A stretch of 64,000 nucleotides of DNA from Okeania sp. KiyG1 (GTDB lineage: Bacteria > Cyanobacteriota > Cyanobacteriia > Cyanobacteriales > Microcoleaceae): the NCBI RefSeq assembly GCF_014132355.1, contig NZ_BLZO01000088.1:1-64000 (forward strand), written 5' to 3'. Under the pieces are notes generated by a model. It was not told the DNA's origin, did not search any database, and was given only the letters and a program-made list of their open reading frames with translations. This document shows positions 32,299 to 42,700 of this stretch, one piece after another (position 1 is the stretch's first letter; each line of letters starts with the position of its first letter). The translations under genes were made by a program, and so were the position numbers.

Positions 32299-32890
32299 TT
32301 ACAAATTAATTCTCATATATTCAGCTAATTTTTGATTATAGGGTTGGAAATATTCTACTAATTCCTGATATATTTCTGTACTAGGTTGTGAGTAATTGCC
32401 AGAATTATATTGAAGATATTCTTCTGAGAAATGTGCAGGTAGTTCTAAAAATTGAAATACTTTGTTCATAGTTTCTTGAGGGTGACTAAATAAGTCTTCA
32501 CTTTTGAGGATGAGAAATTGTTCCTTGGGAAAAATATTCATCCAATTTTGCAGTTGTTCAATATATTTGCCTCTTGCTAGATATGTATAATGTTGATGGT
32601 TAAAACTGTAATATGTTCCTGTTTGAATGATTTTTTCAACTTCTCCTTTTAGACGAGTTTGTTCAGAAGCGATCGCTTCTTTCAAGGTTAATGTTTCAGT
32701 TCCTAATCTAACTTCGTGATAATAGTGAGAAATTGCTCTTTCTGCTAGATTTATCAAAATAACTATTAGTTTCATCTGAGGATATTTATCAAAAATCCTT
32801 TGAGCTACTAGGGGATGAAATAAATAGTAAGGACTTGATTCTCCAGTAATTATTCCTAGCTCTAATTCGGGAAATTGAGATTGATACCAT
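32299..32890 (-). pseudogene. Truncated sulfotransferase, downstream copy 1
   Basis: The frame is open from the adjacent element at about 32890 to the stop at 32299, and reads SQFPELELGIITGESSPYYL, then the same domain as the 31510 and 33092 copies. It has no start codon before an internal Met (MKLIVIL at 32775) and lacks the PAPS-binding loop. LINLAERA replaces LRNPAERA. With its element and spacer it is one unit of a ~790-bp tandem duplication. Confidence 0.85.
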
Positions 32891-32990
32891 TTCTCTGTAA
32901 CAATGCGCTTAATAATTATTGTTCAGACCTTATTAAACTGAAGATTATCATCTTTATTTATATTTAGCGCAACTTCATGGAGAAATGGTA
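32884..32990. repeat. Miniature inverted-repeat element family E, copy 3
   Basis: Third copy, with the same ends and interior as at 32091. The ~793-bp spacing of copies 2 and 3 equals the spacing of the truncated sulfotransferases, so element and gene fragment were duplicated together. Confidence 0.9.
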
Positions 32991-33091
32991 TTAGGTAGTG
33001 GCGTTTCAAGTCTTAAATGTTGCTTTAGGAAAATAGTACGATACAGATTTTTCAAAGCTTTTAGCGAGACTATATTTCAAAATTTGAATGC

Positions 33092-34484
33092 TTACAAATT
33101 AATTTTCATATATTCAGCTAATTTTTGATTATAGGGTTGGAAATATTCTATTAATTCCTGATATATTTCTGTACTAGGTTTTGAGTAATTGCCAGAATTA
33201 TATTGAAGATATTCTTCTGAAAAATGTGCAGGTAGTTCTAAGAATTTAAAGACTTTGTTCATGGTTTCTTGAGGGTGACTAAATAAGTCTTCACTTTTGA
33301 GGATGAGAAATTGTTCCTTGGGAAAAATATTCATCCAATTTTGCAGTTGTTCAATATATTTGCCTCTTGCTAGATATGTATAATGTTGATGGTTAAAACT
33401 GTAATATGTTTCTGTTTGAATGATTTTTTCAACTTCTCCTTTTAGACGAGTTTGTTCAGAAGCGATCGCTTCTTTCAAGGTTAATGTTTCAGTTCCTAAT
33501 CTAACTTCGTGATAATAGTGAGAAATTGCTCTTTCTGCTGGGTTTCTCAACAAAATAATTAATTTCATCTGAGGATATATATCAAAAACTCGTTGGGGTA
33601 CGAGAGGATGAAATAAATAGTAAGGACTTGATTCTCCTGTAATTATTCCTGGCTCTAATTCGGGAAATTGCGATTTATACCATTTTAAATCCTGGTCAAA
33701 ATTTAAGTCAAAGTAATGAATTTCATGTTGTAAGGATGCTGCAACTAAAGGATGTTGTACTAAATAGTTATATAAGGAATTAGTGCCACATTTCTGAGCG
33801 CCAATTATGAGAAAATGTGGCTTTTGATAGTTGATTGGATGGTCGATTTTTTTGTGGAATTTGATGCCAATATATTCATTTAGTTTCTGGTTATAGGGTT
33901 GAAAGTATTCTGTTAATTGCTGGTATGTTTCAGAGTTAATTTCAGGTGTTTGTTCTTCCTTGCCATCTATATAATCATCTATTAATTCTGGCTTCAAATC
34001 GAGAAACTTAAATACTTTGTTCATAGTTTCTTGAGGATGATTAAACAAGTCTTCACTTTGCAGAATTAAAAATTGTTCTTTTGGGAAAAATTTCATCCAA
34101 TTTTGTAGTTGCTCGACGTATTTACCGCGAGATAAATATGTGTAGTGTTGATGGTTAAAACTGTAATATGTTTCTGTTTCTATAATTTTCTCTACTTCTC
34201 CTTCTAAACGGTTAGATTCTGCAGCGATCGCTTCTGATAAACTTAAAGATTCATAACCTAATTTTACTTCATGGTAGTAGTGGTTGATTGCTCTATCTAT
34301 AGGATTTCTTAGTATTACAATCAACTTTATATTAGGATAGAAATTGTAAACTCTTTGGGGAACAAGAGGATGAAATAAATAGTAAGAGCTTGATTCTCCT
34401 GTAATTAAATCACTTTCTTCTTCCACTACAAATTGATTTTTATACCAGTTTATTCCTTGATGAAAATTTAGATCAAAAAATGTA
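33092..34484 (-). CDS. Tandem sulfotransferase domains, 3' part of an MT-ST-ST gene
   Basis: The frame holds the C-terminal part of one sulfotransferase (LRNPIDRAINHYYHEV, the 3'-phosphate-binding segment) and a complete second one. The second has the PAPS loop LIIGAQKCGTNSL and LRNPAERAISHYYHEVRLG. The first domain's PAPS loop lies in the preceding frame (34468-35514). The two are joined if one T is added to the T6 tract near 34484 (PPLHF|FDLN). Internal Met 34426 is the first ATG but is unlikely to be a real start. Such enzymes move sulfate from PAPS to sugar hydroxyls. Downstream lie two truncated duplicates of its 3' end. Confidence 0.8.
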
Positions 34485-35514
34485 ATGGTGGTTGTTTAAC
34501 TCCTGCTACTTTAGGATGTTTAAAAATATATTTATGTAAATAATTTACACCACATTGCTGCGCTCCAATTATCAAAAAATCAGGTTTTTGGGATTGTTTT
34601 TTTAAGGTTTTATGTCGGAGAATACATAAGCAAAAATCACTTTTTAAGCCTCCTGGAATTTCCATTAAGATTTTCTCAAATTCCAGCAATAATCTGATTA
34701 TTGTTTCTCCTTTGGGGTCTTCAGTAATAAATTGATTACTATCTAGTAGTTGATATAGTTCGTTAATTAATCCACCGCCATAGTGATTCAAAACTTCTAT
34801 ATGAAAGTAGTATTTGATAAATGCCAATATCAATTTTGAACGTACTGCTTCAGATGGGTCTACTGTAAATACTTCTTCAATACTTGGGCTTTTATATTTT
34901 GAGACTTTGACAGATTTTAGAGTATCATCAAAGCAATTATATATACGATTAATAATATCTAATTGTTGTTGTTCATAAATATTGAAGCAATCACCAATAT
35001 ACTCATTTAAGATTACATAACCTTGAGGTTTTAAGTGATTTTTGATTGTTGATAAACAGTGTTCGAATTCTTTCACATGATGCAAAGAACCAAAGCACGT
35101 TATTAGGTCATATTTTTTGTTAAGAGTAAAAGTATTAAAATTATCTTGGTAAAAATTAATCTTAACTCCAGCTTTTTCTGCTTCTCTTCTAGCAATTTCT
35201 AATGCAGATTCAGAAAAATCAAAGGCATCAATATTCTTAGCCAAACCTAACTTTGTCATTAGTATTTCATGATTACCAACGCCACAACCAATAGATAATA
35301 AACTATCAAATTTTCTGCCAGCAAAAAAATCTTCTATCAACCAAGCTAGCCAATATTTTTCTGTTTCTCCACCAGAGATTCTTTTATTAATAGCTTTTTC
35401 AATAATCAAATTAGATACCCACTGATTACTATTTACTAAAGCTGCTTTTGGATTTGTTTGCCAATATTTTTGGGCTTGACTCTGATGCTGATTATTGAAA
35501 TTATTTTCTGACAT
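34468..35514 (-). CDS. Methyltransferase fused to a sulfotransferase N-terminus
   Basis: The protein has 348 residues. SAM motif I is LLSIGCGVGNHE (about 72-83), with FGSLHHVKEFEHCLSTIKNH further on: a class I methyltransferase of about 300 residues. The last 40 residues are the start of a sulfotransferase, including LIIGAQQCGVNYL (loop at about 317-323). The frame then ends early at PPLHFLI. A one-base loss in a T tract explains the stop; the original gene continued to 33092 (methyltransferase-ST-ST, about 800 residues). The methyltransferase itself is intact and could still work. Confidence 0.8.
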   Translation of the reverse strand: MSENNFNNQHQSQAQKYWQTNPKAALVNSNQWVSNLIIEKAINKRISGGETEKYWLAWLIEDFFAGRKFDSLLSIGCGVGNHEILMTKLGLAKNIDAFDFSESALEIARREAEKAGVKINFYQDNFNTFTLNKKYDLITCFGSLHHVKEFEHCLSTIKNHLKPQGYVILNEYIGDCFNIYEQQQLDIINRIYNCFDDTLKSVKVSKYKSPSIEEVFTVDPSEAVRSKLILAFIKYYFHIEVLNHYGGGLINELYQLLDSNQFITEDPKGETIIRLLLEFEKILMEIPGGLKSDFCLCILRHKTLKKQSQKPDFLIIGAQQCGVNYLHKYIFKHPKVAGVKQPPLHFLI

Positions 35515-36747
35515 ATAAAAATTTTATTTTAATTGTGAAATATTATATAGCAGGGAACAGAGAACAGGTAATAGGGAACAGTAGGAAAAATCTTTCCCCT
35601 TCTTTGCTTCATCATCAGTCTATGTCCTAACTAACTCGTTCTTTGCTATATCGAAGCTTTTAGGGAACAAGTAATATCAAGGGCGTTAATGAAGTCAGAA
35701 GTCATAATTCAGAAGTCAGAAGTTATTTTTGTAACAGGGATTTTGAGTAACTCTCCAAAAATATTTCACCTTAAAAGACGGGGTTGTGCGACCCAATTAT
35801 TTTGATAAATTTTTGCTACAAATACCCACAACTGTTGCTAGCAGTCAGTAGTTAGTATAAATAGTTGAAATTTCGTTTATCCCCAAAAAAAATTTATCTT
35901 TTTCATCAAATAGAGATCCGGTATAAAATCTTTTGGCTAATGCTTATTATTCGTAATATTCTTTTTTAAAGTTGATATTATACATTGAAAGAACAATCAA
36001 ATTTTCATATAGCAATTCCCAAGAAGCGTGAGGTCATTTTAGTTATCAGTACCTCTACAATAAGGAGGCTTTAAATTTGAAATATTTTCTTTTTTTATTC
36101 CCTTAAAAGGCTATCCATTACCCACATCTTTCTTAATATAAAACTTGACAAAATAGAAAAGTCATGGATGAGTATTGGTTCGGCTTTTTCGGGAGACAAA
36201 ATGTATGAAAAAGTACATTTTTTGACAACTTCAGTAGTTTTATTTAGCTACTATGATTCTTTCTCCTTTCTCCCCTGCTCCCTGCTCCCCTTTTCCCCCC
36301 AAGGGTTTCAGACTTATGGGTAAGAGATAACTTAAAAGGGGAGGCTTTAGACCATAATTTTTCGGTAAAAAATTTCTTTGTTTTAGGGAATAGGGAGTAG
36401 AAAATAAGAAAAAAACTGTATCTTATTCATTAATTGATAATGGATAATTGATAATTACCTCGGGTTTTAACCGTTACGGAATTAAATATAAGGAAATATT
36501 ATTTCTTCTCTTAGTCGATGGTCGGACAGCTCCGAGACCCACTCTTATCAGAGCCGCTCCGCTGTTAGCGTTTGCGGTAGCATTCCGGAACAGAAAGCTT
36601 TGCAGTAGCAAACGCCATCCCTAGACAGCTTTTTTCCCCTTAAAAGGGGAGGCTTCAAGGCGCGAATTATTTAATTATTAATTATTAATTATTCCGTAAC
36701 TTGAGAAACCTCATATCTAAGTTCACAATTTTTAGAAGTCTCTATAT
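35515..36747. other. Gene-free interval with decayed elements of families A and B
   Basis: No gene was seen. At about 35793-35981 is a degenerate family B element (TTTTTGCTACAAATA ... ATTCGTAATATTCTTTT). Parts of family A lie near 36040-36120 and 36330-36370, and a longer A-like copy at about 36455-36705 has a GC-rich core (GAGCCGCTCCGC, GCAAACGCC). Clusters of CTGCTCCC and GGAACAG runs occur. Confidence 0.55.
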
Positions 36748-37600
36748 TTAGGAATTTTCAACAATACATTTTTTTGTAGGTTTCTTACCCTCAAAAAATA
36801 CTCCTGCTGCTAAAATTTCTCTCCCTTTTTCCCCTAATACCATATCTAAATTATCACCTTCTTGTACTAAAAAAGCGTGCCAATCTTCTAAACGTTCTTG
36901 CCATTCTTTTTGTTGAATATAAGGCCAGACAGTTTGAATCAACATCATCATACTATAGGATGGATAATGATGGGGAAAAATACCACTATTGATTTCTTCA
37001 AAGTCTGACAAAATTTGCCGTAAACCATGAATTGTCATATTAAAATAATGGCTGGGGTCAGCGTGAAGTGGTTGTAAAAATGCAGTCTCAATAAATATTA
37101 AACCTCCTGGTTTTAAGATGCGATAAAGTTCTTTTGCGGTAAAAAATGGATTAGGTAAATGTTCAAAAACTGCATGACTAATTATGCCATCAAAACAGTT
37201 ATCTGAAAATGGTAATTTTAATGTAGAGCAGACGACATCTGTATATTGATATTGCTGCACATCTAAGTAACAAATATTTGGCTTTAGATATTCTTTTTGA
37301 GTGTTACCTGCGCCAAAATCTAAAACTATTCCATTTTCTCCAATTTTATTTAATACTGTTAAAATTCCTTCTGAGTAAGGATGGGTAGTTTCTGTTTCTG
37401 TGAGTTTAATAAATGGTAAATCTCCTGGTTGCAAAATATGAGGAGTATTTCTTCTTATCCATACAGGGCAATTTTGTTTATTACATGGTGCAGCTATGTT
37501 TCCACATTGAGGGCAAATTAATAATTTTTCTAGGTTGAAAGTTTTCTGCTGTTGAGGTTGGTTAGGAATATTTCCAATAATCTTAAATTTATTTTGAAAT
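36748..37600 (-). CDS. Zinc-ribbon SAM methyltransferase, 3' part of a frameshifted gene
   Basis: The open frame reaches about 37600, although its first ATG-like start is at 37434. It contains a four-Cys ribbon (CPQCG ... C ... C) upstream of that start. A class I methyltransferase follows: IVLDFGAGN, DVVCSTLKLPF, SHAVFEHLPNPF and RILKPGGLIFIET. It joins the upstream frame (37530-37892) after a one-base loss in an A tract near 37600, so the gene once made about 380 residues: beta-sandwich, ribbon, methyltransferase. As it stands, translation would need internal initiation. Confidence 0.75.
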
Positions 37601-37892
37601 AATAATATTTTTCTCTTCCATCGGCAAATATTTCTATTTTTATATCTGTCTCTGGTTTAATATTTTTGGGCAGTAAAAGCTCGCCCCCAAAACCACTATG
37701 ACCAGCATATTTTTTTTCTGGAAAAGCAGTAGCTACATCTGGTCGATATCCACCATGTAAAAGAGATGCATAAGGTTTTCCATTTAGATACAGACTTAGT
37801 TGAATATTGAGATTATTTTCAGAAATGTACCAACCAGAAAATTTAGTTAAGTAATCTATTTCTGTGCTTTTAGGAAAATCTAGATTAAACAT
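37530..37892 (-). CDS. N-terminal beta-sandwich domain of the same methyltransferase
   Basis: Residues 1-100 carry a pattern also seen in two other transferases here: FSGWYISE ... YRPDVATAFPEKKYAGHSGFGGELLLP, a GW motif followed by R.DV...FP ... SGF. It is probably a small carbohydrate-linked or docking beta-domain; the function is not known. After GREKYYYF the sequence (KINLRLLEIF...) is out of frame with the rest of the gene, so the last ~20 residues are not native. Confidence 0.7.
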   Translation of the reverse strand: MFNLDFPKSTEIDYLTKFSGWYISENNLNIQLSLYLNGKPYASLLHGGYRPDVATAFPEKKYAGHSGFGGELLLPKNIKPETDIKIEIFADGREKYYYFKINLRLLEIFLTNLNSRKLST

Positions 37893-38050
37893 TATTTATT
37901 TTCAGAATTTGCCGATTTGAATACCAATTGTTCATACTTTATAGCGCTACGCGCAAGGCAACAGGCAACAGGCAACAGGCAATAGGGGAATACAAAAGGG
38001 TTTTCCTACCCGTAGGAAATGCTTACTCATTGGTTTCTCAAGTTTTGAAC

Positions 38051-38886
38051 TTATTCTAGACTCAGACCTGTATTTTGACTAACAGTTTCTGCATCTAAAA
38101 ATTCTAGTAATCGTTTAGCAATTTCGATTTTAGCTTCTCGATTACCTTGTTGGATACCTTGCTCAATTCCTTGTCGAATGGCTCTTTTTATAGCATTTTT
38201 TTTGTCGGCAATATAAGTTTACCGTGCCTCAAAATTTTCAAATTTTTCTCTATTAAAACCAGCTTGATTAGCAACTTCAAATGCTTTTTTAATTTATGGC
38301 ACTTCCCTCATGTTTTCTGGCACATAATCAAATTTTTTTACACTCTTGATAAAATACAGCCATTTATCAGTAATTGTTGTTAATTATGAGATTTATTTAG
38401 TAAATTTGGGCAATTATACAAAGACTAATTCAATGTCATAAATAGGATAGTCTATTAAATAATCTTTTTCTTTGAGCAAAAAGCGAGAAATAATTTTATC
38501 TAATCCAGAAAACATTTCAAAATCTGTAATAATTAAGCCAATAACAGGATTTAGCAAAGTGTAATCTTCTCCTGAATCTAACTGAGTAGAATAAGCTTTA
38601 GCTGCATTATATAAAATCCGCTTTTCAAATCCTTATAAGTTCAAAACTTGCATTTCAATAATTACAGTTTTGTTTCCAGTAACCTTGGCTTTAACATCTA
38701 AATAAGTATCTTTTAATCCTCGAATTTTAGGTACGAGATAGGGATTGAGAATTTGTAGGTCTTTGATAGTAGGATGACTGTCATAAAGGATGCTGTTTAA
38801 AAAACTAATCAGAATATCTTTACTTTGTTCAGAACCAAATATTTTCTTGAAGGCAAAATCTATATTTGGGATTAATAAACATCATT
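38051..38886 (-). pseudogene. Rpn-type PD-(D/E)XK nuclease (transposase-like), decayed
   Basis: Frame by frame, the strand reads MFINPK then (one base off) IDFAFKKIFGSEQSKDIL, LNPYLVPKIRGLKDTYLDVKA and KTVIIEMQV. These match the conserved start and the D...E.Q nuclease core of Rpn/PD-(D/E)XK family proteins common in cyanobacteria. A stop at NL* and later frameshifts follow. It ends with the usual AIRQGIEQGIQQGN...KIEIAKRLLEF repeat-rich tail and TAA at 38051. Not functional. Confidence 0.8.
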
Positions 38887-39169
38887 TTTATAATCCCAAA
38901 GTAAGTTTGCTAAAAGGAAGGCAGAAAGTAGAAGGAAATATTGGTTCAAAGGGAGAAAGTTTTTTTATCAAACTATTATCCGGATATGATATAAGTCGAA
39001 GGAAAAGTTAGGGCATATCAAAAGCCTAAAACTCAGACAATGCCAGATTTTTCCTTCTTCCTTATATGGTAGATAACTAACTAATTTCCTAAATAACCAA
39101 ACACCTTTTCCCTTATTACTTCTTTTTTCTTCCTTCTGCTATACTAAGCCAGTTAAGAGTTGAATTTGT

Positions 39170-39395
39170 CTAAAGAAAAGTATGCTTCGCGAAATATTTG
39201 ACTATAAGTTTCTGTCATTTCGGCAAAAGTATTTAATGACTCCAGTACATATTTAGAATTACCTGCGAGTCGATGACGCAATGCTTCATCTGTCAATAAA
39301 GATGTCAAAACATTTGCTAATTTTTCTGGGCGATCGGGAGTATAGAATAAACCATTAATATTTGGTTTTACCTGTACATATTTAGGGATTACCGA
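39170..39395 (-). pseudogene. Duplicated 3' fragment of the 3031-residue glycosyltransferase gene
   Basis: This stretch closely matches 39745-39965, the last ~75 codons of the neighbouring GT4 domain: ALRHRLAGNSKYVLESLNTFAEMTETY and the YTPDNPEELANV region. It is cut at both ends. The intervening sequence (39400-39707) is family C-like and itself contains an ~85-bp direct repeat (TTAATATTTTAGGCGCATAG at about 39485 and 39599). Confidence 0.85.
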
Positions 39396-39707
39396 TCTAA
39401 TCTAAAAGCATTGACATATAAATAATTTAGTCTTTTTGTGGTCGAAAAAAGTTACTGGTATCACATCTAAAACGCTCAAAAAGTTAATATTTTAGGCGCA
39501 TAGTTGGGCAGAAAAATCATTCTTACAATTCTTACTCCTACCTCCTCTAAATTTCCATTTCTCCTGTTTCCTGTCTCCTGTATCCTAGCCCTTAAAAAGT
39601 TAATATTTTAGGCGCATAGTTGGGCAGAAAAATCATTCTTACAATTCTTACTCCTACCTCCTCTAAATTTCCATTTTTCCTGTCTCCTGTCTCCTGTCTC
39701 CTGTCTT

Positions 39708-42700
39708 CTACCCCTTAATCCGTACATCTTTGCCATAATCCCTGTGTGCTAATTTGTCTAAAGAAAAGTATGCTTCGCGAAATATTTGACCATAAGTTTC
39801 TGTCATTTCTGCAAAGGTATTTAATGACTCTAGTACATATTTGGAATTACCTGCGAGTCGATGACGCAATGCTTCATCCGTCAACAAAGATGTCAAAACA
39901 TTTGCTAATTCTTCTGGGTTATCGGGAGTATAGAATAAACCATTGATATTTGGTTTTATTTGTTCAACAATGCCAAATACTGGAGTAGTAATTATGGGTA
40001 AATTATAAGCCATTGCTTCTAATATTACTCTGGGAAAACTCTCGACGCGGGAAGTACAAACAAATATATCTGCTGCTTGATAATATTTTGCTGTTTCAGG
40101 AGTTTCTTTTACTATTTCTACTCGCTGTTGAATTTCTTCTGGTAATTCAGTCAAAAGTTCGTGTAATTTTAAACTGTAAAGATTTGGGCGATCGCCTACT
40201 ATAAAACATTTGATTTTTTGGCTTTCTGTTTCAGGGATAAATGATAAGGCTTTTACTAAATCCTGTTGACCTTTCCTTTCACAAACAGTACCTAATAATA
40301 GAATGACAATTTCATCATTTTTTACTTCTAAAGTTGACCTTGCGGATTGTTTTGACCATTTCTGAGATGCAGATTTTAATAACTGCAAATCTAAGCCATT
40401 ATGTACGACAGTAAAATTGTGATGACTATTCAAAGGTAAGTATCTATTTCGAGTAGCGTCTGCCACAAAAATTACTCGATAGGGATAGCGGAAACATTCT
40501 AATGCTCTAGCAGCTATCTGTGTACCAAACCGATTAAAATAAGTTTGCCAAGGTTGACTTTCATGTACATTCCAGACACTGGGAATATTTAACATTTGAG
40601 CGACATCTACCATGAAAAAGTTTTCTAAAGTATTGACATACATAACATCAATATTTAGTGCTTTTATTTCTTTGGCAAAACTAGCTAAAGCTTCATCATA
40701 GATATCTCTTTGATAAATATGTTCTAGTGGATTATCTAGAACAATTACCTGAATATTATGCTGTTGATAAATTTCTCTCAATTCTCCATCATTGACCGAA
40801 AAGATTATTGGTTCAATAATTCCATCATCTGCCAATTTTAGGACAATTTCTAATTGATGAAGTGGCGCACCTGTCAAATCTAGGGAATTACTACACATCA
40901 ATAATTTAATTCTGGGAAAAATGTCTTTCATTTCAGCGAGTAAGTTTTCCTCACTATAATTAACCAGTTCATTTATTTGTGGTTGATTTGGAGAATTTGC
41001 CTCTAGTGCCGGATTATTTATTTCTGGTTCTTGCTGAGACTCATCAACTTTTGCCTGGCTATTTATTGGTGGTTGATTTGGGAAATTTCCAACTTTTGCC
41101 GGATTATTTATTTGTGGTTGATTTTGAGAATTTGCCTCTAGTGCCAGATTATTTATTTGTGATTTTTGCTGAGACTCATCAAATTTTGCCGGATTATTTA
41201 TTTCTGGTTGATTTGGATAATTTGCTTCTAGTGCTGGATTATTTATTTGTGATTCTTGCTGAGACTCATTAACTTTTGCCCGATTATTTATTTCTGGTTG
41301 ATTTTGAGAACTTCCAACTTTTACCGGATTATTTATTTGTGATTTTTGCTGAGACTCATTAACTTTTGCCCGATTATTTATTTGTGGTTGATTTGGATAA
41401 TTTGCTTCTAGTGCCGGATTATTTATTTGTGATTCTTGCTGAGAATCATCAACTTTTGCCGGATTATTTATTTGTGGTTGATTTGGAGAATTTGCCTCTA
41501 GCGCTGGATTATTTATTTGTGATTCTTGCTGAGAATCATCAACTTTTGTCGGACTATTTATTTGTGGTTGATTTGGGAAATTTCCAACTTTTGCCGGATT
41601 ATTTATCTGTGATTTTTGCTGAGAATCATTAACTTTTGCCTGACTATTTATTTGTGGTTGATTTGGAGAATTTGCCTCTAGCGCTGGATTATTTATTTGT
41701 GATTCTTGCTGAGAATCATCAACTTTTGTCGGACTATTTATTTGTGGTTGATTTGGGAAATTTCCAACTTTTGCCGGATTATTTATCTGTGATTTTTGCT
41801 GAGAATCATTAACTTTTGCCTGACTATTTATTTGTGGTTGATTTGGAGAATTTGCCTCTAGCGCTGGATTATTTATTTGTGATTCTTGCTGAGAATCATC
41901 AACTTTTGTCGGACTATTTATTTGTGGTTGATTTGGAGAATTTGCCTCTAGCGCTGGATTATTTATTTGTGATTCTTGCTGAGAATCATCAACTTTTGCC
42001 CGATTATTTATTTGTGGTTGATTTGGAGAATTTGCTTCTAGTGCTGGATTATTTATTTGTGATTCTTGCTGAGAATCATCAACTTTTGTCGGACTATTTA
42101 TTTGTGGTTGATTTGGGAAATTTCCAACTTTTGCCGGATTATTTATCTGTGATTTTTGCTGAGAATCATTAACTTTTGCCTGACTATTTATTTGTGGTTG
42201 ATTTGGAGAATTTGCCTCTAGCGCTGGATTATTTATTTGTGATTCTTGCTGAGAATCATCAACTTTTGTCGGACTATTTATTTGTGGTTGATTTGGAGAA
42301 TTTGCCTCTAGCGCTGGATTATTTATTTGTGATTCTTGCTGAGAATCATCAACTTTTGCCCGATTATTTATTTGTGGTTGATTTGGAGAATTTGCTTCTA
42401 GTGCTGGATTATTTATTTGTGATTCTTGCTGAGAATCATCAACTTTTGTCGGACTATTTATTTGTGGTTGATTTGGGAAATTTCCAACTTTTGCCGGATT
42501 ATTTATCTGTGATTTTTGCTGAGAATCATTAACTTTTGCCTGACTATTTATTTGTGGTTGATTTGGAGAATTTGCCTCTAGCGCTGGATTATTTATTTGT
42601 GATTCTTGCTGAGAATCATCAACTTTTGTCGGACTATTTATTTGTGGTTGATTTGGAGAATTTGCCTCTAGCGCTGGATTATTTATTTGTGATTCTTGCT

